Shown here: positions 53,952 through 63,411 of the stretch, in pieces
Layout of the letters: each line of letters begins with the position of its first letter
Position numbering within the stretch: position 1 is the stretch's first letter
Assembly (NCBI RefSeq): GCF_006438875.1
Contig: NZ_RCZH01000001.1
Coordinates: 310,825 to 374,824 of the forward strand
Source: Flavobacterium pectinovorum
GTDB taxonomy: Bacteria > Bacteroidota > Bacteroidia > Flavobacteriales > Flavobacteriaceae
Direction of reading: 5' to 3'
Length of the DNA: 64,000 nt
The notes under the pieces: model-generated
What the model saw: only the letters and a program-made list of their open reading frames with translations
What the model was told of the DNA's origin: nothing
Database searches by the model: none
Translations under genes and position numbers: made by a program

Positions 53952-54550
53952 GATTGCTCTTTTGTTTTGGTTGTACCTCTGACTTTGCTGATTAGTTGTC
54001 CTTCGCCCTGAGCGATATTGCGCTCAATTTGTATCATGCTTACTTTGTATAATGCCGATGGAAATTGTTTGCCGCCCAATGTTCCCCAGATATAGTTTAA
54101 CTCTTCAAATGTGGGCGTATAAAGCTCAACCGAGAATCTGAAGTTGTCTACATTTTCCATTGCAACATTATTTCGGTTATAAATTGTGTTGGCTTGTGTG
54201 AAAAGCTTTTTACCCTGAAAAAACGCGATGATTTTTGAAATATCATTAAGCGAATTGATGTACTTATTTCTATTGGCGCTAAAAAGTAAATAGAGATTTA
54301 AATTGATGATGCTGTTTTTATAAATTGTTTTGGTGTTTTCGATAGTATGATTAGGAAAGTTTTTTAAAGTAGCTTCTTCGTCGAGATTGATTAAGGTAAG
54401 CGCAACTTTATCTTCTAAATTTCCCGATACGATTTCATTTTGTGATTCCAGTAAAGCAATATTTTCGGCCACAACCGTTTTATCTAAGCCGATTTCGTCG
54501 AGATAGTTGTTTACTTGTTCTGTAATTATTTGAATAATTTCAAAAATCAT
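53948..54550 (-). CDS. DUF4255 / Pvc16-like protein (tube-sheath terminator)
   Basis: A 200-aa protein. The pattern MIFEIIQIITEQVNNYLDEIG, the strand VALTLINLDEEATLKN and the segment IINLNLYLLFSANRNKYINSLNDISKIIAFFQGKKLFT are typical of DUF4255/Pvc16_N proteins. GGKQFPSALYKVSMIQIERN is the end of the fold. In Afp (Afp16) this protein caps the tube and sheath and fixes particle length. First gene of the eCIS cluster; its promoter must lie in the AT-rich region 54551-54713, but no clean TAnnTTTG box was found. Confidence 0.85.
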   Translation of the reverse strand: MIFEIIQIITEQVNNYLDEIGLDKTVVAENIALLESQNEIVSGNLEDKVALTLINLDEEATLKNFPNHTIENTKTIYKNSIINLNLYLLFSANRNKYINSLNDISKIIAFFQGKKLFTQANTIYNRNNVAMENVDNFRFSVELYTPTFEELNYIWGTLGGKQFPSALYKVSMIQIERNIAQGEGQLISKVRGTTKTKEQS

Positions 54551-54713
54551 CTTTTGATAAGTTTAAATCGTTATGATATTATTGTATGAAATTTGCTTTG
54601 GGGCGCAGATTGAAAAATAGAAGAATAATCCTCAGGTTTCATTTTAAGCTTGTAACAGAAAAAAGAGAGCTTGTAGATTTTTGACCAAATTAGAAAAACA
54701 AGAAGGTATTATG

Positions 54714-54738
54714 AAAGGGGAAAAAACCCCTTTTTTTT
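54714..54738 (+). terminator. Terminator-like hairpin upstream of the eCIS cluster
   Basis: Stem AAAGGGG/CCCCTTT (54714-54720 and 54727-54733) with a 6-nt A loop and eight T after the C run. On the plus strand it is a proper terminator, but no plus-strand gene lies upstream, so it may serve antisense transcripts from the eCIS side. Most of the gap 54551-55179 shows nothing else. Confidence 0.5.
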
Positions 54739-55149
54739 ACTTTTATTTAAGTTTTAAATATTTGATTATCAGTGTTTTATATTTAAAAAATAAGTTTTAT
54801 TTTATTTTTTTTGAAAAATTGAGCGTCAGAAATTATAAAACCCAGATAATTTTAATGAATAAAAAATTGTAAATCGTTCAATTTTAGGTTTTTATGAGAA
54901 TTTAAATTGTAGATTTTACATTTATACATTTAAGATTGCATTCTGTTAAATAAACAGAACCAAACGAATATAGTTTCTCTTTGATTTGTTGTTTTTTTGA
55001 TGATAACAGTCTGTAAAAGAGAAATATATTAAAGAAAAAAGAGGTGATAAAAGCTGATATTTCCAGTGTTTCAGCGGATATAATATTAAGTTTAGGTGAA
55101 ATATTTAAATATAAGTCATTCTTTTTCAGTTCAGTAATGTTAAATATCT

Positions 55150-55157
55150 TACATTTG
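55150..55157 (+). promoter_or_regulatory. Probable -7 box of the cspA-like gene
   Basis: TACATTTG at 55150-55157 fits TAnnTTTG exactly and lies 22 nt before the ATG. The -33 element is weak (TTTTTC at about 55122-55127). A short leader of about 15 nt is implied. Confidence 0.5.
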
Positions 55158-55179
55158 TCTCCAATAAATAATTATTAAG

Positions 55180-55371
55180 ATGCAAGAAGGTACAGTAAAA
55201 TTCTTCAATGAAGAAAAAGGTTTTGGTTTTATTACACCAAAAAACGGTGGAAGTGAAATTTTTGTTCACGTTTCAGGTCTAACAGAAAACATTCGTGAAA
55301 ACGACGAAGTACGTTATGACGTAGCAGAAGGAAAAAAAGGTCCTAACGCAGTAAACGTTGTTGTGGCTTAA
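55180..55371 (+). CDS. Cold-shock protein, CspA family
   Basis: A 63-aa protein with the cold-shock domain: GTVKFFNEEKGFGFITP holds RNP1 (KGFGFI), SEIFVHVSGL holds RNP2 (IFVHVS), and the end is GPNAVNVVVA. It is an RNA chaperone that binds single-stranded nucleic acid in the cytosol. Monocistronic, with a -7 box directly upstream and a perfect terminator downstream. Confidence 0.97.
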   Translation: MQEGTVKFFNEEKGFGFITPKNGGSEIFVHVSGLTENIRENDEVRYDVAEGKKGPNAVNVVVA

Positions 55372-55390
55372 AACATAAGTGGCACACAAA

Positions 55391-55424
55391 AAAAGCCCAT
55401 TTCGTAAGAAATGGGCTTTTTTTT
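55391..55424 (+). terminator. Terminator of the cspA-like gene
   Basis: A perfect stem AAAAGCCCATTTC/GAAATGGGCTTTT (55391-55403 and 55408-55420) with loop GTAA and a T run; it also works as a bidirectional terminator. Confidence 0.92.
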
Positions 55425-55569
55425 ATAGAATTAATTTGTACTATGTTTTATAAATATAGTTTTCTTCTTTATAAAAATAATTTTCTTGTTGTGCAATCAA
55501 ATTCATGCTTGACAGAATTCCTATAATAAACTACGAATGTTGATTTTAGTTTCATTTTATACAGTAAAG

Positions 55570-56130
55570 TCATTTTTTCTTTTGTGGCGTTAAAGCTAAC
55601 TTTATTAATTCATCAAATTGGATTTTATTTTTAATATCATAATCCTCCTGATTGCCATTAATTATGATCACATCAAACTTTTTCCAATTCTTAATATAAA
55701 TTTTAATGTTTTTTGAGATTTCTCTCTTGAATTTGAAGTCTGAATATTGATTCGTTTTTCTATTAATTCCCTCCATGTCGTATTTATATTTTCCGTTACT
55801 ATTTTCTGTGATAAATATCGGAACGTCATTGTCAAAATATATTTGGCATTTTCTACTATATTCTACGAAGTCTGGTTTTTTATCCGTTTCGAAATTTACT
55901 TTTTTAATTCCGTGTTTATCTTTTGTTATATAAATTAGAGTATCTATCATGGTAAAATTCCAATTAGGGACTTGTTCTAATGATTTTTCCTGGATACCTT
56001 TTTCAATTTTTAAAACTTTTGAATCAATGGATTTTTTCTTTTTTTCACTTAAATCATTTTTATTAGTGCCCTGAGAATAATTATTTATACAAAAGCAGCA
56101 AATAAAAATTATGGAGAAGATTTTGTTCAT
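55570..56130 (-). CDS. Secreted protein of unknown function
   Basis: A 186-aa protein with a signal peptide (residues about 1-20, IFSIIFICCFCINNYSQG). The rest is Lys-rich and beta/alpha (FDVIIINGNQEDYD near the end), and ends in KKK. It is probably periplasmic or extracellular. I recognise no family or catalytic residues. It faces the cspA-like terminator. Confidence 0.6.
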   Translation of the reverse strand: MNKIFSIIFICCFCINNYSQGTNKNDLSEKKKKSIDSKVLKIEKGIQEKSLEQVPNWNFTMIDTLIYITKDKHGIKKVNFETDKKPDFVEYSRKCQIYFDNDVPIFITENSNGKYKYDMEGINRKTNQYSDFKFKREISKNIKIYIKNWKKFDVIIINGNQEDYDIKNKIQFDELIKLALTPQKKK

Positions 56131-56313
56131 ATTTAAAGTTTAATAAATAGAGAGCAATTTATAGAAAAAGGTTGGGAAAAAAGTTTGAATATTCTCGATT
56201 AAATTTCATTATATCTATTTTCTTTAAATAAAAATCTCTTTGATAGTTTACTAGAATTCTTTCTATATTAGCACAAATAATGTCTTACCTACAAGCGTAA
56301 AGCAACCCAATAA

Positions 56314-56894
56314 TTGAAAGCAATACAAAATTATAATACCATGACATACCAAGATTTCCTAACAAATTGTTTTGAAGAATTAGAAAAATTGCAAGATAAC
56401 TTAAATAAGGCTTATGATATTAATTCTTATACAAGTTGGGAGTATGATCAACCAAGTGGTATTATAACACTTTCGAAATCTGATTATCAGCTATTTGCTG
56501 TAATTTAATTGGTGGTATTGGAGTTTACAGACCTTTTTTTGATCATTTAAAAATTCATCTTGTACTAACCGAATTGATTGATAACGATTTAGCCGAGAGA
56601 GAAAGAACTAAATATGTTGATTGCGAAAACCATGACAGGAGAAGAAGAGCGTTTATCTGCCAACATTTAAAAGAAGGAAGCAAAAATGGATTTGAAGAAT
56701 CTTTTGAAACATTTGAAGACATGGAATTTGAGTACGAAGATGATGATTTTGTAGCTTGGTGTAACGAATGTGAAAAAGTGAGAGTTGAAGAAGGTAGTTT
56801 AGATGGAAAATGTTGGGAACAAGGCGAATTTAAAATCGTTTGTGAAAAATGTTACTTCAAAATTAAAGAAAGTAACATCGAAAATTTAATATGA
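56314..56894 (+). pseudogene. Broken gene: two reading frames of different family remnants
   Basis: 56314-56508 encodes a 64-aa frame (core MTYQDFLTNCFEELEKLQ, WEYDQPSGIITLSKSDYQL) resembling the N-terminus of longer DUF6882-like proteins, but it stops after about 50 family residues. A second frame, open from 56484 and read from a TTG at 56574, encodes HDRRRRAFICQHLKEGSK...WCNECEKV...VCEKCYF, a Cys-rich zinc-ribbon-like C-terminus, with no ATG near its start. The two overlap in different frames. This looks like a deletion that joined two genes. The second part may still be translated, because its stop overlaps the next gene by ATGA. Confidence 0.5.
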
Positions 56895-57811
56895 AAAATT
56901 ACATTCTGATTTTATTAATATTATTTATAACCGTGACGGCTGACGGGCAAAAGAAAATGGAAAATAAATTTATTACTTGGAAGAACTTTGTTGATGGATT
57001 TGGTAAGGAAATGGTTTCTGCTGAAGATGTTTTTAAAAATATGGTTAAAAGTGGAGTGAAAGATCATTGCTTAACCAAAATGGATTTCACTTTTATTTCA
57101 GATAGTAAAGAAAATCTAATTCGATTAAGTGAGTTCTTAAAATCCCATTATCCATATACGTTGAGAGAAGTAAAAAAATATGGAACTCTTTGGGAAATAA
57201 ACGGAGAAACAAATGAGATTCCAATAACAAAAGACAATTTGTTGTATTGGAGTTTGGATATGTATAAAAGGGGATATGAATTTGATTCAACTCTAGACGC
57301 TTATGGAGGATTTTTTGACCCAAAAGAACCCAAATTTCCAGATCTGGACGCTTCAAAAGCAGAATATTATTTTGACAAAGGACTGGAATGTTATAATAAT
57401 GCAGATTTAAGCGGATCCATATTTAATTGGTCGTTAACTATTGCTGTTGATGCCAAAGACCCAAATGCATATTATTCCAGAGCAATAGTAAAAAATGAAT
57501 TGCATACTTGGAAATCTGCTCTTGAAGATTATGATAAAGCTTTAGAAATTGCGCCAAAATTTGCAAGTGCCTTAATAAACAGAGGAGGACTTAAAGATGA
57601 AAATGGAGATTATCAAGGTGCAATTCTTGATTATCAAAAAGTATTGCAACTCGACGATTCAGATATTGAAGATAAACAACAAGCATATTTTAATCTTGGT
57701 AATACAAAACTTAATCTGAAAGACAAGAATGCAGCTTGTGAAAACTGGAAGAAAGCATTGGAACTTGGAGCAAAATACGCGAAGGATAAAATTGATGAAC
57801 ATTGTAAATAA
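56891..57811 (+). CDS. Secreted protein with RraB-like domain and TPR repeats
   Basis: A 306-aa protein with a signal peptide (ILILLILFITVTADGQ). Residues about 50-135 (DHCLTKMDFTFISDSKENLIRLSEFLKSHYPYTLREVKKYGTLWEI and LYWSLDMYKRGYEFDSTLDAYG) resemble the RraB/regulator-of-ribonuclease fold. Residues about 150-306 are TPR repeats (AYYSRAIVKNELHTWKSALEDYDKALEIAPKFASALINRGGLKDENGDYQGAILDY). With a signal peptide it cannot act on cytosolic RNase E; it more likely mediates protein contacts outside the cytosol. It overlaps the upstream remnant by ATGA. Confidence 0.7.
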   Translation: MKNYILILLILFITVTADGQKKMENKFITWKNFVDGFGKEMVSAEDVFKNMVKSGVKDHCLTKMDFTFISDSKENLIRLSEFLKSHYPYTLREVKKYGTLWEINGETNEIPITKDNLLYWSLDMYKRGYEFDSTLDAYGGFFDPKEPKFPDLDASKAEYYFDKGLECYNNADLSGSIFNWSLTIAVDAKDPNAYYSRAIVKNELHTWKSALEDYDKALEIAPKFASALINRGGLKDENGDYQGAILDYQKVLQLDDSDIEDKQQAYFNLGNTKLNLKDKNAACENWKKALELGAKYAKDKIDEHCK

Positions 57812-57885
57812 ATTATAAACTTTTAGGGAATTATAACCCGTACGATTTCCTATTATTAATAAAAATGATTCTCAAAAAAGCATCT

Positions 57886-58347
57886 ATGAATTCAAAGATT
57901 ATAGTATTATTACTTTTTCCCGTAATGAGCTGTTTTGCACAAGACCTAAATATTCGTTATAGTGATACGTTGTCGATGTTTGAAAAAGAGCTGGCACAAT
58001 GTATAAAAGACCATAATGATCATGAACTCGATTGTAGAAAGGAATATTACCATGTTTTGCAGGATTATGAATCGGATGTATATTTTGCAGTAATTAAAGT
58101 CAAAGAAAAAACAAAAACTGCTGCCGAAATAGATGTAATGCAACGTGCAGAAGGCGAATGGAAAAGAGCATCGTACTGGTATATCGCTAAATTAATGGCA
58201 GAGTTTAAACAAAAACATCCAGGCAAATTTGTATGGGATACTGATGCCAATTTAAAAGATGACACAAGAATCTTCTATATAAAAACCGCTCAGTATTTTA
58301 CAGATCGAATGAACTATTTGCTAAGTTTGGTAAAAAACGATAAATAA
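57886..58347 (+). CDS. Small secreted protein of unknown function
   Basis: The ATG at 57886 (MNSKIIVLLLFPVMSCFAQDL) gives a standard signal peptide cut near AQ and 153 aa; an earlier ATG at 57865 adds seven residues and is less likely. The mature part is helical, with paired Cys (AQCIKDHNDHELDCRKEYYHVL) that might form a disulfide. It is loosely similar in size and Cys placement to lysozyme-inhibitor-like DUF1311 proteins, but I cannot assign it. Same strand as the TPR protein, 74 nt downstream. Confidence 0.55.
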   Translation: MNSKIIVLLLFPVMSCFAQDLNIRYSDTLSMFEKELAQCIKDHNDHELDCRKEYYHVLQDYESDVYFAVIKVKEKTKTAAEIDVMQRAEGEWKRASYWYIAKLMAEFKQKHPGKFVWDTDANLKDDTRIFYIKTAQYFTDRMNYLLSLVKNDK

Positions 58348-58448
58348 TTCTTTTGAGATTGATTTGGAACTACATTTGAAACAGTACTAAGATTCTTAAA
58401 AATGAAATAAAAAGCAGGCAGTTTTAAATTAAGTATGGATTGATTTCT

Positions 58449-58456
58449 TAGCTTTG
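58449..58456 (+). promoter_or_regulatory. Possible -7 box of the hydrolase gene
   Basis: TAGCTTTG at 58449-58456 matches TAnnTTTG, 28 nt upstream of the ATG. The -33 region has only GTTTT at 58421-58425, so the promoter is plausible but incomplete. Confidence 0.4.
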
Positions 58457-58484
58457 TAGAACAAAAACAAATACTTTTCCTGTC

Positions 58485-59444
58485 ATGCCAGTAATTGAAG
58501 AATCAGAATATAATTTTCCTCCGATTATTCATCGTAACCGGCACGTGTCTACTATTTACGCTGCTTTGTTCAAAAGGTTTGAAGTTCCGGAATATACAAG
58601 GGAAAAACAGGAATTAAGTGACGGAGATTTTATCAATATAGATTTTATCATAAAAGATCCAAAAAAAGCAGTGATTTTGTGTCATGGCTTAGAAGGAGAT
58701 TCCCGCAGAACTTATAATAATAGCTGTGCGGCGTATTTTCAGCAGAAAGATTTTTCGGTTTTTGCATGGAATAATAGAACTTGCGGAGGAGAAATGAATC
58801 GGTTGCCACGACTTTATCATCATGGCGCAGTTGATGATCTGGATGAAGTGGTTCAGTTTGTTTTGAATAAAGGATTCGAAGAGGTTTATTTGATTGGATA
58901 TTCGATGGGAGGCGTTCAGCTTCTGAATTATTTAGGCTGGACAAAAATTGATAAGCGCATCAAAGCAGCGGTTACGATTTCAGTGCCAACTCATATTGCG
59001 ACAAGCGCAGAAGTACTCAAACAGGGCTTTAACAGAGTTTATTTAAAGAATTTTACCATTGATATCAAAAGAAAACTAAAGTACAAAGCAGCACAGTTTC
59101 CTGATTTTATAAACCGTGATCAAATTGATGGCATTACTTCTTTTGATGAGGTTGATCATTATTTTACAGCGCCGCTGCATGGCTTTGCAAGCAAAGACGA
59201 CTATTATGAGCGCGTTTCTCCAGAATTTTCACTTAAAGATATTACGACTCCGGTTTTAATTATTAATTCGCTTGATGATCCTTTTTTAAGCGAAAGATGT
59301 TACCCAAGATCTATAGCTCGAGACAGTGCATTTGTTTATCTTGAAACCCCAAAGTATGGAGGTCATTGTGCTTTTCCGCTGCGTAATTCGACGTATTCAT
59401 ACGCAGAGACAAGAGCCTATGAGTTTTTTCAATCCGGTAAATAA
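58485..59444 (+). CDS. YheT-family alpha/beta hydrolase
   Basis: A 319-aa protein. FPPIIHRNRHVSTIYAALFKR at the start and AVILCHGLEGDSRRTYNNSCAAYF are typical of the YheT/ABHD1 group. The nucleophile is Ser in GYSMGGVQLLNYLG (about residue 146), the acid is probably Asp in INSLDDPFLS, and the base is His in YGGHCAFP. Cytosolic esterase-like enzyme with unknown natural substrate. Monocistronic. Family call firm. Confidence 0.9.
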   Translation: MPVIEESEYNFPPIIHRNRHVSTIYAALFKRFEVPEYTREKQELSDGDFINIDFIIKDPKKAVILCHGLEGDSRRTYNNSCAAYFQQKDFSVFAWNNRTCGGEMNRLPRLYHHGAVDDLDEVVQFVLNKGFEEVYLIGYSMGGVQLLNYLGWTKIDKRIKAAVTISVPTHIATSAEVLKQGFNRVYLKNFTIDIKRKLKYKAAQFPDFINRDQIDGITSFDEVDHYFTAPLHGFASKDDYYERVSPEFSLKDITTPVLIINSLDDPFLSERCYPRSIARDSAFVYLETPKYGGHCAFPLRNSTYSYAETRAYEFFQSGK

Positions 59445-59513
59445 TCTATTGAATTACACCCAATGTACAATGTCATTAAGTTAAGCTTTCAGAAAATAAA
59501 ATTATGGCAAATC

Positions 59514-59625
59514 AAATCCGTTTTTATCCGCGTTTTCGCTTTAGCGAATCAGTAAAATCAGCGTCTAATTTTGACACGGATAAAACAGATTTACTTCGTA
59601 AAAACGCTGATAAAAACGGATTTTT
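59514..59625. repeat. Intergenic inverted repeat (AAATCCGTTTTTATC)
   Basis: Arms AAATCCGTTTTTATCCGCGTTTT (start 59514) and its near complement AAAACGCTGATAAAAACGGATTT (ending about 59622) flank an AT-rich centre holding TTCGCTTTAGCGAA. It sits between convergent genes (hydrolase and lipoprotein) and can form a long hairpin that terminates both. Confidence 0.7.
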
Positions 59626-59645
59626 ATAATTACTTTGTTATTGAA

Positions 59646-60158
59646 TTACTTTTTTTTATTCTCAAGCTTAACTTGGAATTTACCAAAATACGGATTGTCT
59701 GCCATTAGCGAATGTCCGATTACTAAAATATGATTTCCTTTTTGTTGGAGTGGAATTTTCAAATCCATTCCAAAAGGTCCGTCTGAAGATTTATCGGGAA
59801 AAATAATTTGGTTAAAACGAATGTTTCCTTTTCCTGTTGCCGGAATAATCGTTGCGTTCAATTCGCCTGAATCTTCATTTTTAAATTTGATATATATTCT
59901 CGAATGAATAGAATCCAGAGAACCTTCGGCAGTAAACAAACCTTTTTCATCACTAAAATTCATAGCTATAGTGTCGCCAATTTGTTTATTCTCTTCTTTT
60001 TTGTCTTCTTCTTTTTTGTCTTCTTCCTTTTTGTTTTCGACTTTATTTTTAGTTGCGGAAATAGTGTCTGACACGACGTCGACAGAAGTTTTCGTATTCT
60101 CTTTTTGTTGACATGAAAAAAAGAAAATTGATAGGAGAAGGATGGTATAATTTTTCAT
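59646..60158 (-). CDS. Lipoprotein with Lys/Glu-rich linker, unknown function
   Basis: A 170-aa protein with signal peptide and lipobox (FFSC, Cys about 16). Residues about 42-58 are a repeated KKEEDKKEEDKKEENK linker, and the C-terminal 100 residues form a beta-rich domain (GSLDSIHSRIYIKFKNEDSGELNATIIP, NHILVIGHSLMADNPYFGKFQVKLE). It is probably attached to the outer or inner membrane. No family recognised. Separated by 93 nt from the protease gene on the same strand. Confidence 0.65.
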   Translation of the reverse strand: MKNYTILLLSIFFFSCQQKENTKTSVDVVSDTISATKNKVENKKEEDKKEEDKKEENKQIGDTIAMNFSDEKGLFTAEGSLDSIHSRIYIKFKNEDSGELNATIIPATGKGNIRFNQIIFPDKSSDGPFGMDLKIPLQQKGNHILVIGHSLMADNPYFGKFQVKLENKKK

Positions 60159-60251
60159 AAAAAGTATTTTTAGTAAAACATCTCAAATTTAGTTCCTTTT
60201 TTGAGCGCATTTGTTATATAATAGCATTTGGAATTTGCAGGATCTGTATGT

Positions 60252-62966
60252 TTAAAAAACGGCAATTTTACCTGTTTGCATTTCGCCTGAGCTTGTAATT
60301 ATTTTATAAAGATAAATTCCTGATGCAGTATTTTTTATATTGATGGTATTGGTTTTAGAAAGTAAGGGAGAAGTAATGGTATTTTGTCCGCTAATATCAT
60401 ACAAGTAGAAAGTGGCGTTTCCTTCTTTTTTGGCTTCAATGCTTAATTCTTCGTTTTTGCTTAATAATGTAGGGTGGACAAAAAACAAATCATTGCCTAA
60501 ATAATTCGCATCAAGAATTGAAGAACTTATTACAGTATTGCTTTCTAAGATTAGATTGATTTTATATTTATTAGTGCCCTTTGCAGGGGAAGTATCCAAA
60601 AAAGAGAATGTCTTTGAATTGATATCACTCATGGTACTAATAACACTTTCGGCATTATTACTTATTTTTACTAACTCAATTCTGTTGATATTGTACAGGC
60701 TGAAAAGACTGGCATCAATTTTTACTTTGTTCTCTTCAAAAACTTCGGCGAAAGCCAACTCGAAATAACAATTTGAGTTTTGGATATATTGTAATGTTGA
60801 CTCACTTTTTATTCCCTCGATATTGTCAAATACAGGAATAATGGTGTAGATATTTCCATCGGTATAGGCAAAAGTAGTATTTGTGATTTGTTCTTTAAAT
60901 TCTAAATGATCTCCAGTTAGTTGATAAATATTGAATAAAGCAACATCGGCAGGTTTATCCCAATTAATTTCTGTTGTGCCATCGCAAACTAGGCTCGTAC
61001 TGATATTTAGATCATAAGAAATAGTGAAACTATCAGAGATATAATCGGTATTATCGATTGTCATTTTTAATTTTGCTTTCGAAAATTTTTGTTGGGAAGG
61101 GATATAAGTAAACTGTTCATTATCCAGATTTATCTCATTTGCTATAATTTCCCAGGTTTGCCCATCATTGTAACTTATAGACAATTGTCCGGAGCTATTA
61201 GAAAAGGAAGAATTCCATTTGAAAGGAGAAATTGTCTTGCCATCAAAGGGAAAATTATCATTATTAACGGGATAATTCCATTCAAATTGATTTTCTAATT
61301 CATATTCGTAAGCAATGCTGTATTCCTGAGAGGTATTCGAAACGTATGAACCAATAACATTAATTGTATAAGATTCTGATACAGGAGTTTCAATCGTGAC
61401 TTGCTCTATCGTATTAATTTTATCTTTTCCTCTTACGGCTTGTTTCTCAGGAGTATCAGGATTAAGAATCCACGGCAAAAAAGTGATATTATCGGCGGAA
61501 ACAACTTCTAAATCTAAATCATTTACCAAACTTATATTACTGTTGACTGCGGCGGGCAAATCGTTCCAGACTAAGGTGATTTTTAAGTTTTTTGCATTTA
61601 GCGGAAGCGTAATAGTATGCGAGTTTGTCTGACCAGATATGAGATTTCCGGATAGAATTCTATTTTCGCTGATGGTTTTTAGACTTTTATCGGCATTGAT
61701 ATTGCCATAACCATAAGTGAAATCCGGACCTGCGTTGCCTAAATCTTTTGCACTATTAATTAAAATTGCTTTTGTAAGGGCATTAGTCAAAGAACTATTG
61801 TTTATGGTTTTATAATGTTGTTTCATAAGCGTAATAATTCCTGTAGCCAATGCTGTAGAATTTGAGGTTCCTTGTGTGCTAAAGGCTACTAATTCCGGTT
61901 TTATTCGGCCGTCATATGCCGGACCTTTTGAAGAAAACGGCATAATTACTTCGTTTTGGTCAATACAGCCCAATACGATGCTATTTTTGGATTGCTTGAA
62001 ATTACCCGTAATAGATTTATAGCCTTCAAGTCCCGTATTGCCGGAAGAAAAACAATGAGTCAAATCAGGATTTAAGAATAATTGAGCATCATAAGCATTC
62101 GCGAGCGAACCATAAAAATTCTCAATCTCTGTACCGTAAGAGTGATTTTGCGTCGTGGCACCTTGTAAAGTTTCGACTTCATCAGGATAAATATTCGAAA
62201 AGTCTGAAGATTGAATCTTAGCTTTTTGAGCAACTCCTTTTCCTAATACGGAACTATTTCCTAATCCGGAAACTATAGTTGCCATTGCCGTTGCGTGGCT
62301 CGATACAATAGTTGATTGTGTTGTGGAAGGAATTTGCTTGTTTAACAAATCAATGTCATTTACATCAAAAAAATCATCTTTGATCGCTACAATTTGATTT
62401 TCGCCTGTTGTAAGGGGAAAATTAATATTGGCTTTATTTATATCATTAATGCTGAAATTTTGATCTGCGATTTTAGATTCAGCTTTTGGCTGCAGCGATT
62501 CTTGCGAAACAGAAGATACACTGCTCAAAGCTATAATCTCGTCAATGATTTTTTTGGAATTGCTTTTTATAATTACGAGATGGTTGTCCAGTATTTTAAT
62601 ATCAGAAATGTTCTTTGCTCTCAAATCAGGAATTAATGCTTTGATATTGTCAGTTGCTATTATGTAGGGTTTGTTTTCGGTAGTATTTGAAAAATTTGAA
62701 GGTAATTTCCATAAATCATTAACGGCGTTATTCGCTTTTGAAGACTTATTAGATCTTGAATTTTCATTTTCAACAATACAAAAAGTATTATCCAGTTTTT
62801 TTACAACCTTGTATTTGTTGTGATGTGCATTTTCTAAAGAGGTAAGATAGTATTTCTCAAATTTTCCCGGGTTTTCTTTTTTTAGGTATTGTTTCCATTT
62901 TTCAGAATTCTGCGAGAAACTGATTGTGGTTATCATAACAAAGAGAAAAGTAATTTGTTTCTTCAT
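60252..62966 (-). CDS. Secreted S8 subtilisin-like protease with T9SS-type tail
   Basis: A 904-aa protein with a signal peptide (1-18, ISFSQ). A long propeptide runs to about 185. The S8 catalytic domain has Asp 197 or 198 (IVAIKDDFF), His 224 (VSSHATAMATIVSGLG), oxyanion Asn 310 (SSGNTG) and Ser 368 (QGTSNSTALATGIITL). Beta-sandwich modules and a C-terminal T9SS sorting-like end (NTASGIYLYKIITSSGEMQTGKIAVF) follow. It is therefore expected outside the cell via type IX secretion. It stands alone, with no pairing to the eCIS. Confidence 0.88.
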   Translation of the reverse strand: MKKQITFLFVMITTISFSQNSEKWKQYLKKENPGKFEKYYLTSLENAHHNKYKVVKKLDNTFCIVENENSRSNKSSKANNAVNDLWKLPSNFSNTTENKPYIIATDNIKALIPDLRAKNISDIKILDNHLVIIKSNSKKIIDEIIALSSVSSVSQESLQPKAESKIADQNFSINDINKANINFPLTTGENQIVAIKDDFFDVNDIDLLNKQIPSTTQSTIVSSHATAMATIVSGLGNSSVLGKGVAQKAKIQSSDFSNIYPDEVETLQGATTQNHSYGTEIENFYGSLANAYDAQLFLNPDLTHCFSSGNTGLEGYKSITGNFKQSKNSIVLGCIDQNEVIMPFSSKGPAYDGRIKPELVAFSTQGTSNSTALATGIITLMKQHYKTINNSSLTNALTKAILINSAKDLGNAGPDFTYGYGNINADKSLKTISENRILSGNLISGQTNSHTITLPLNAKNLKITLVWNDLPAAVNSNISLVNDLDLEVVSADNITFLPWILNPDTPEKQAVRGKDKINTIEQVTIETPVSESYTINVIGSYVSNTSQEYSIAYEYELENQFEWNYPVNNDNFPFDGKTISPFKWNSSFSNSSGQLSISYNDGQTWEIIANEINLDNEQFTYIPSQQKFSKAKLKMTIDNTDYISDSFTISYDLNISTSLVCDGTTEINWDKPADVALFNIYQLTGDHLEFKEQITNTTFAYTDGNIYTIIPVFDNIEGIKSESTLQYIQNSNCYFELAFAEVFEENKVKIDASLFSLYNINRIELVKISNNAESVISTMSDINSKTFSFLDTSPAKGTNKYKINLILESNTVISSSILDANYLGNDLFFVHPTLLSKNEELSIEAKKEGNATFYLYDISGQNTITSPLLSKTNTINIKNTASGIYLYKIITSSGEMQTGKIAVF

Positions 62967-63411
62967 TTACTATTAGATGTTAGGGCAATTATAAATAGTA
63001 TCAATCGAGATAAAGCAAAGATTAAATCAGTACTTAATAATTTCTATTTAAATATTTATAGGTTGTAGGTAAATCAAAGTTATTAAATTATTTGTAAAAA
63101 AAATATTAGTTTTTATTTCCTGCACAATCTTCAAATCTGTAGGATTGAAATTCTCTTTTTATGACTTTTTTCTGTTTTAAATTGCCTGAAAAATTGTAAA
63201 AATCATTTTTTAAAACTTATCGCATAAAAAAAAATGAAATAGTAAATATTATGCTTAACAAGTTGATTTGTATTGAGTTATTGATTTTACTGGGGCTGCG
63301 GTAAAAATCAGATAATTATTATTAAAAATTAACATAAAAAAATATAACAAAAAATGTTAAAATTGTTAAATAGTTATTTTATAAGTATTTTAAGATTAAA
63401 AATTATATAAA

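Noticed and set aside
23766..54550. Type VI secretion system or prophage tail
   Set aside because: No membrane-complex, ClpV or phage head/packaging genes; DUF4157, DUF4255, DUF5908 and the Afp15-type ATPase mark an eCIS.
54681..54872. Plus-strand 63-aa frame near the terminator-like hairpin
   Set aside because: AT-rich chance frame spanning the hairpin, no conserved motif.
59514..59625. Small RNA gene
   Set aside because: Long inverted repeat between convergent genes is better explained as a terminator or repeat element; no promoter box seen.
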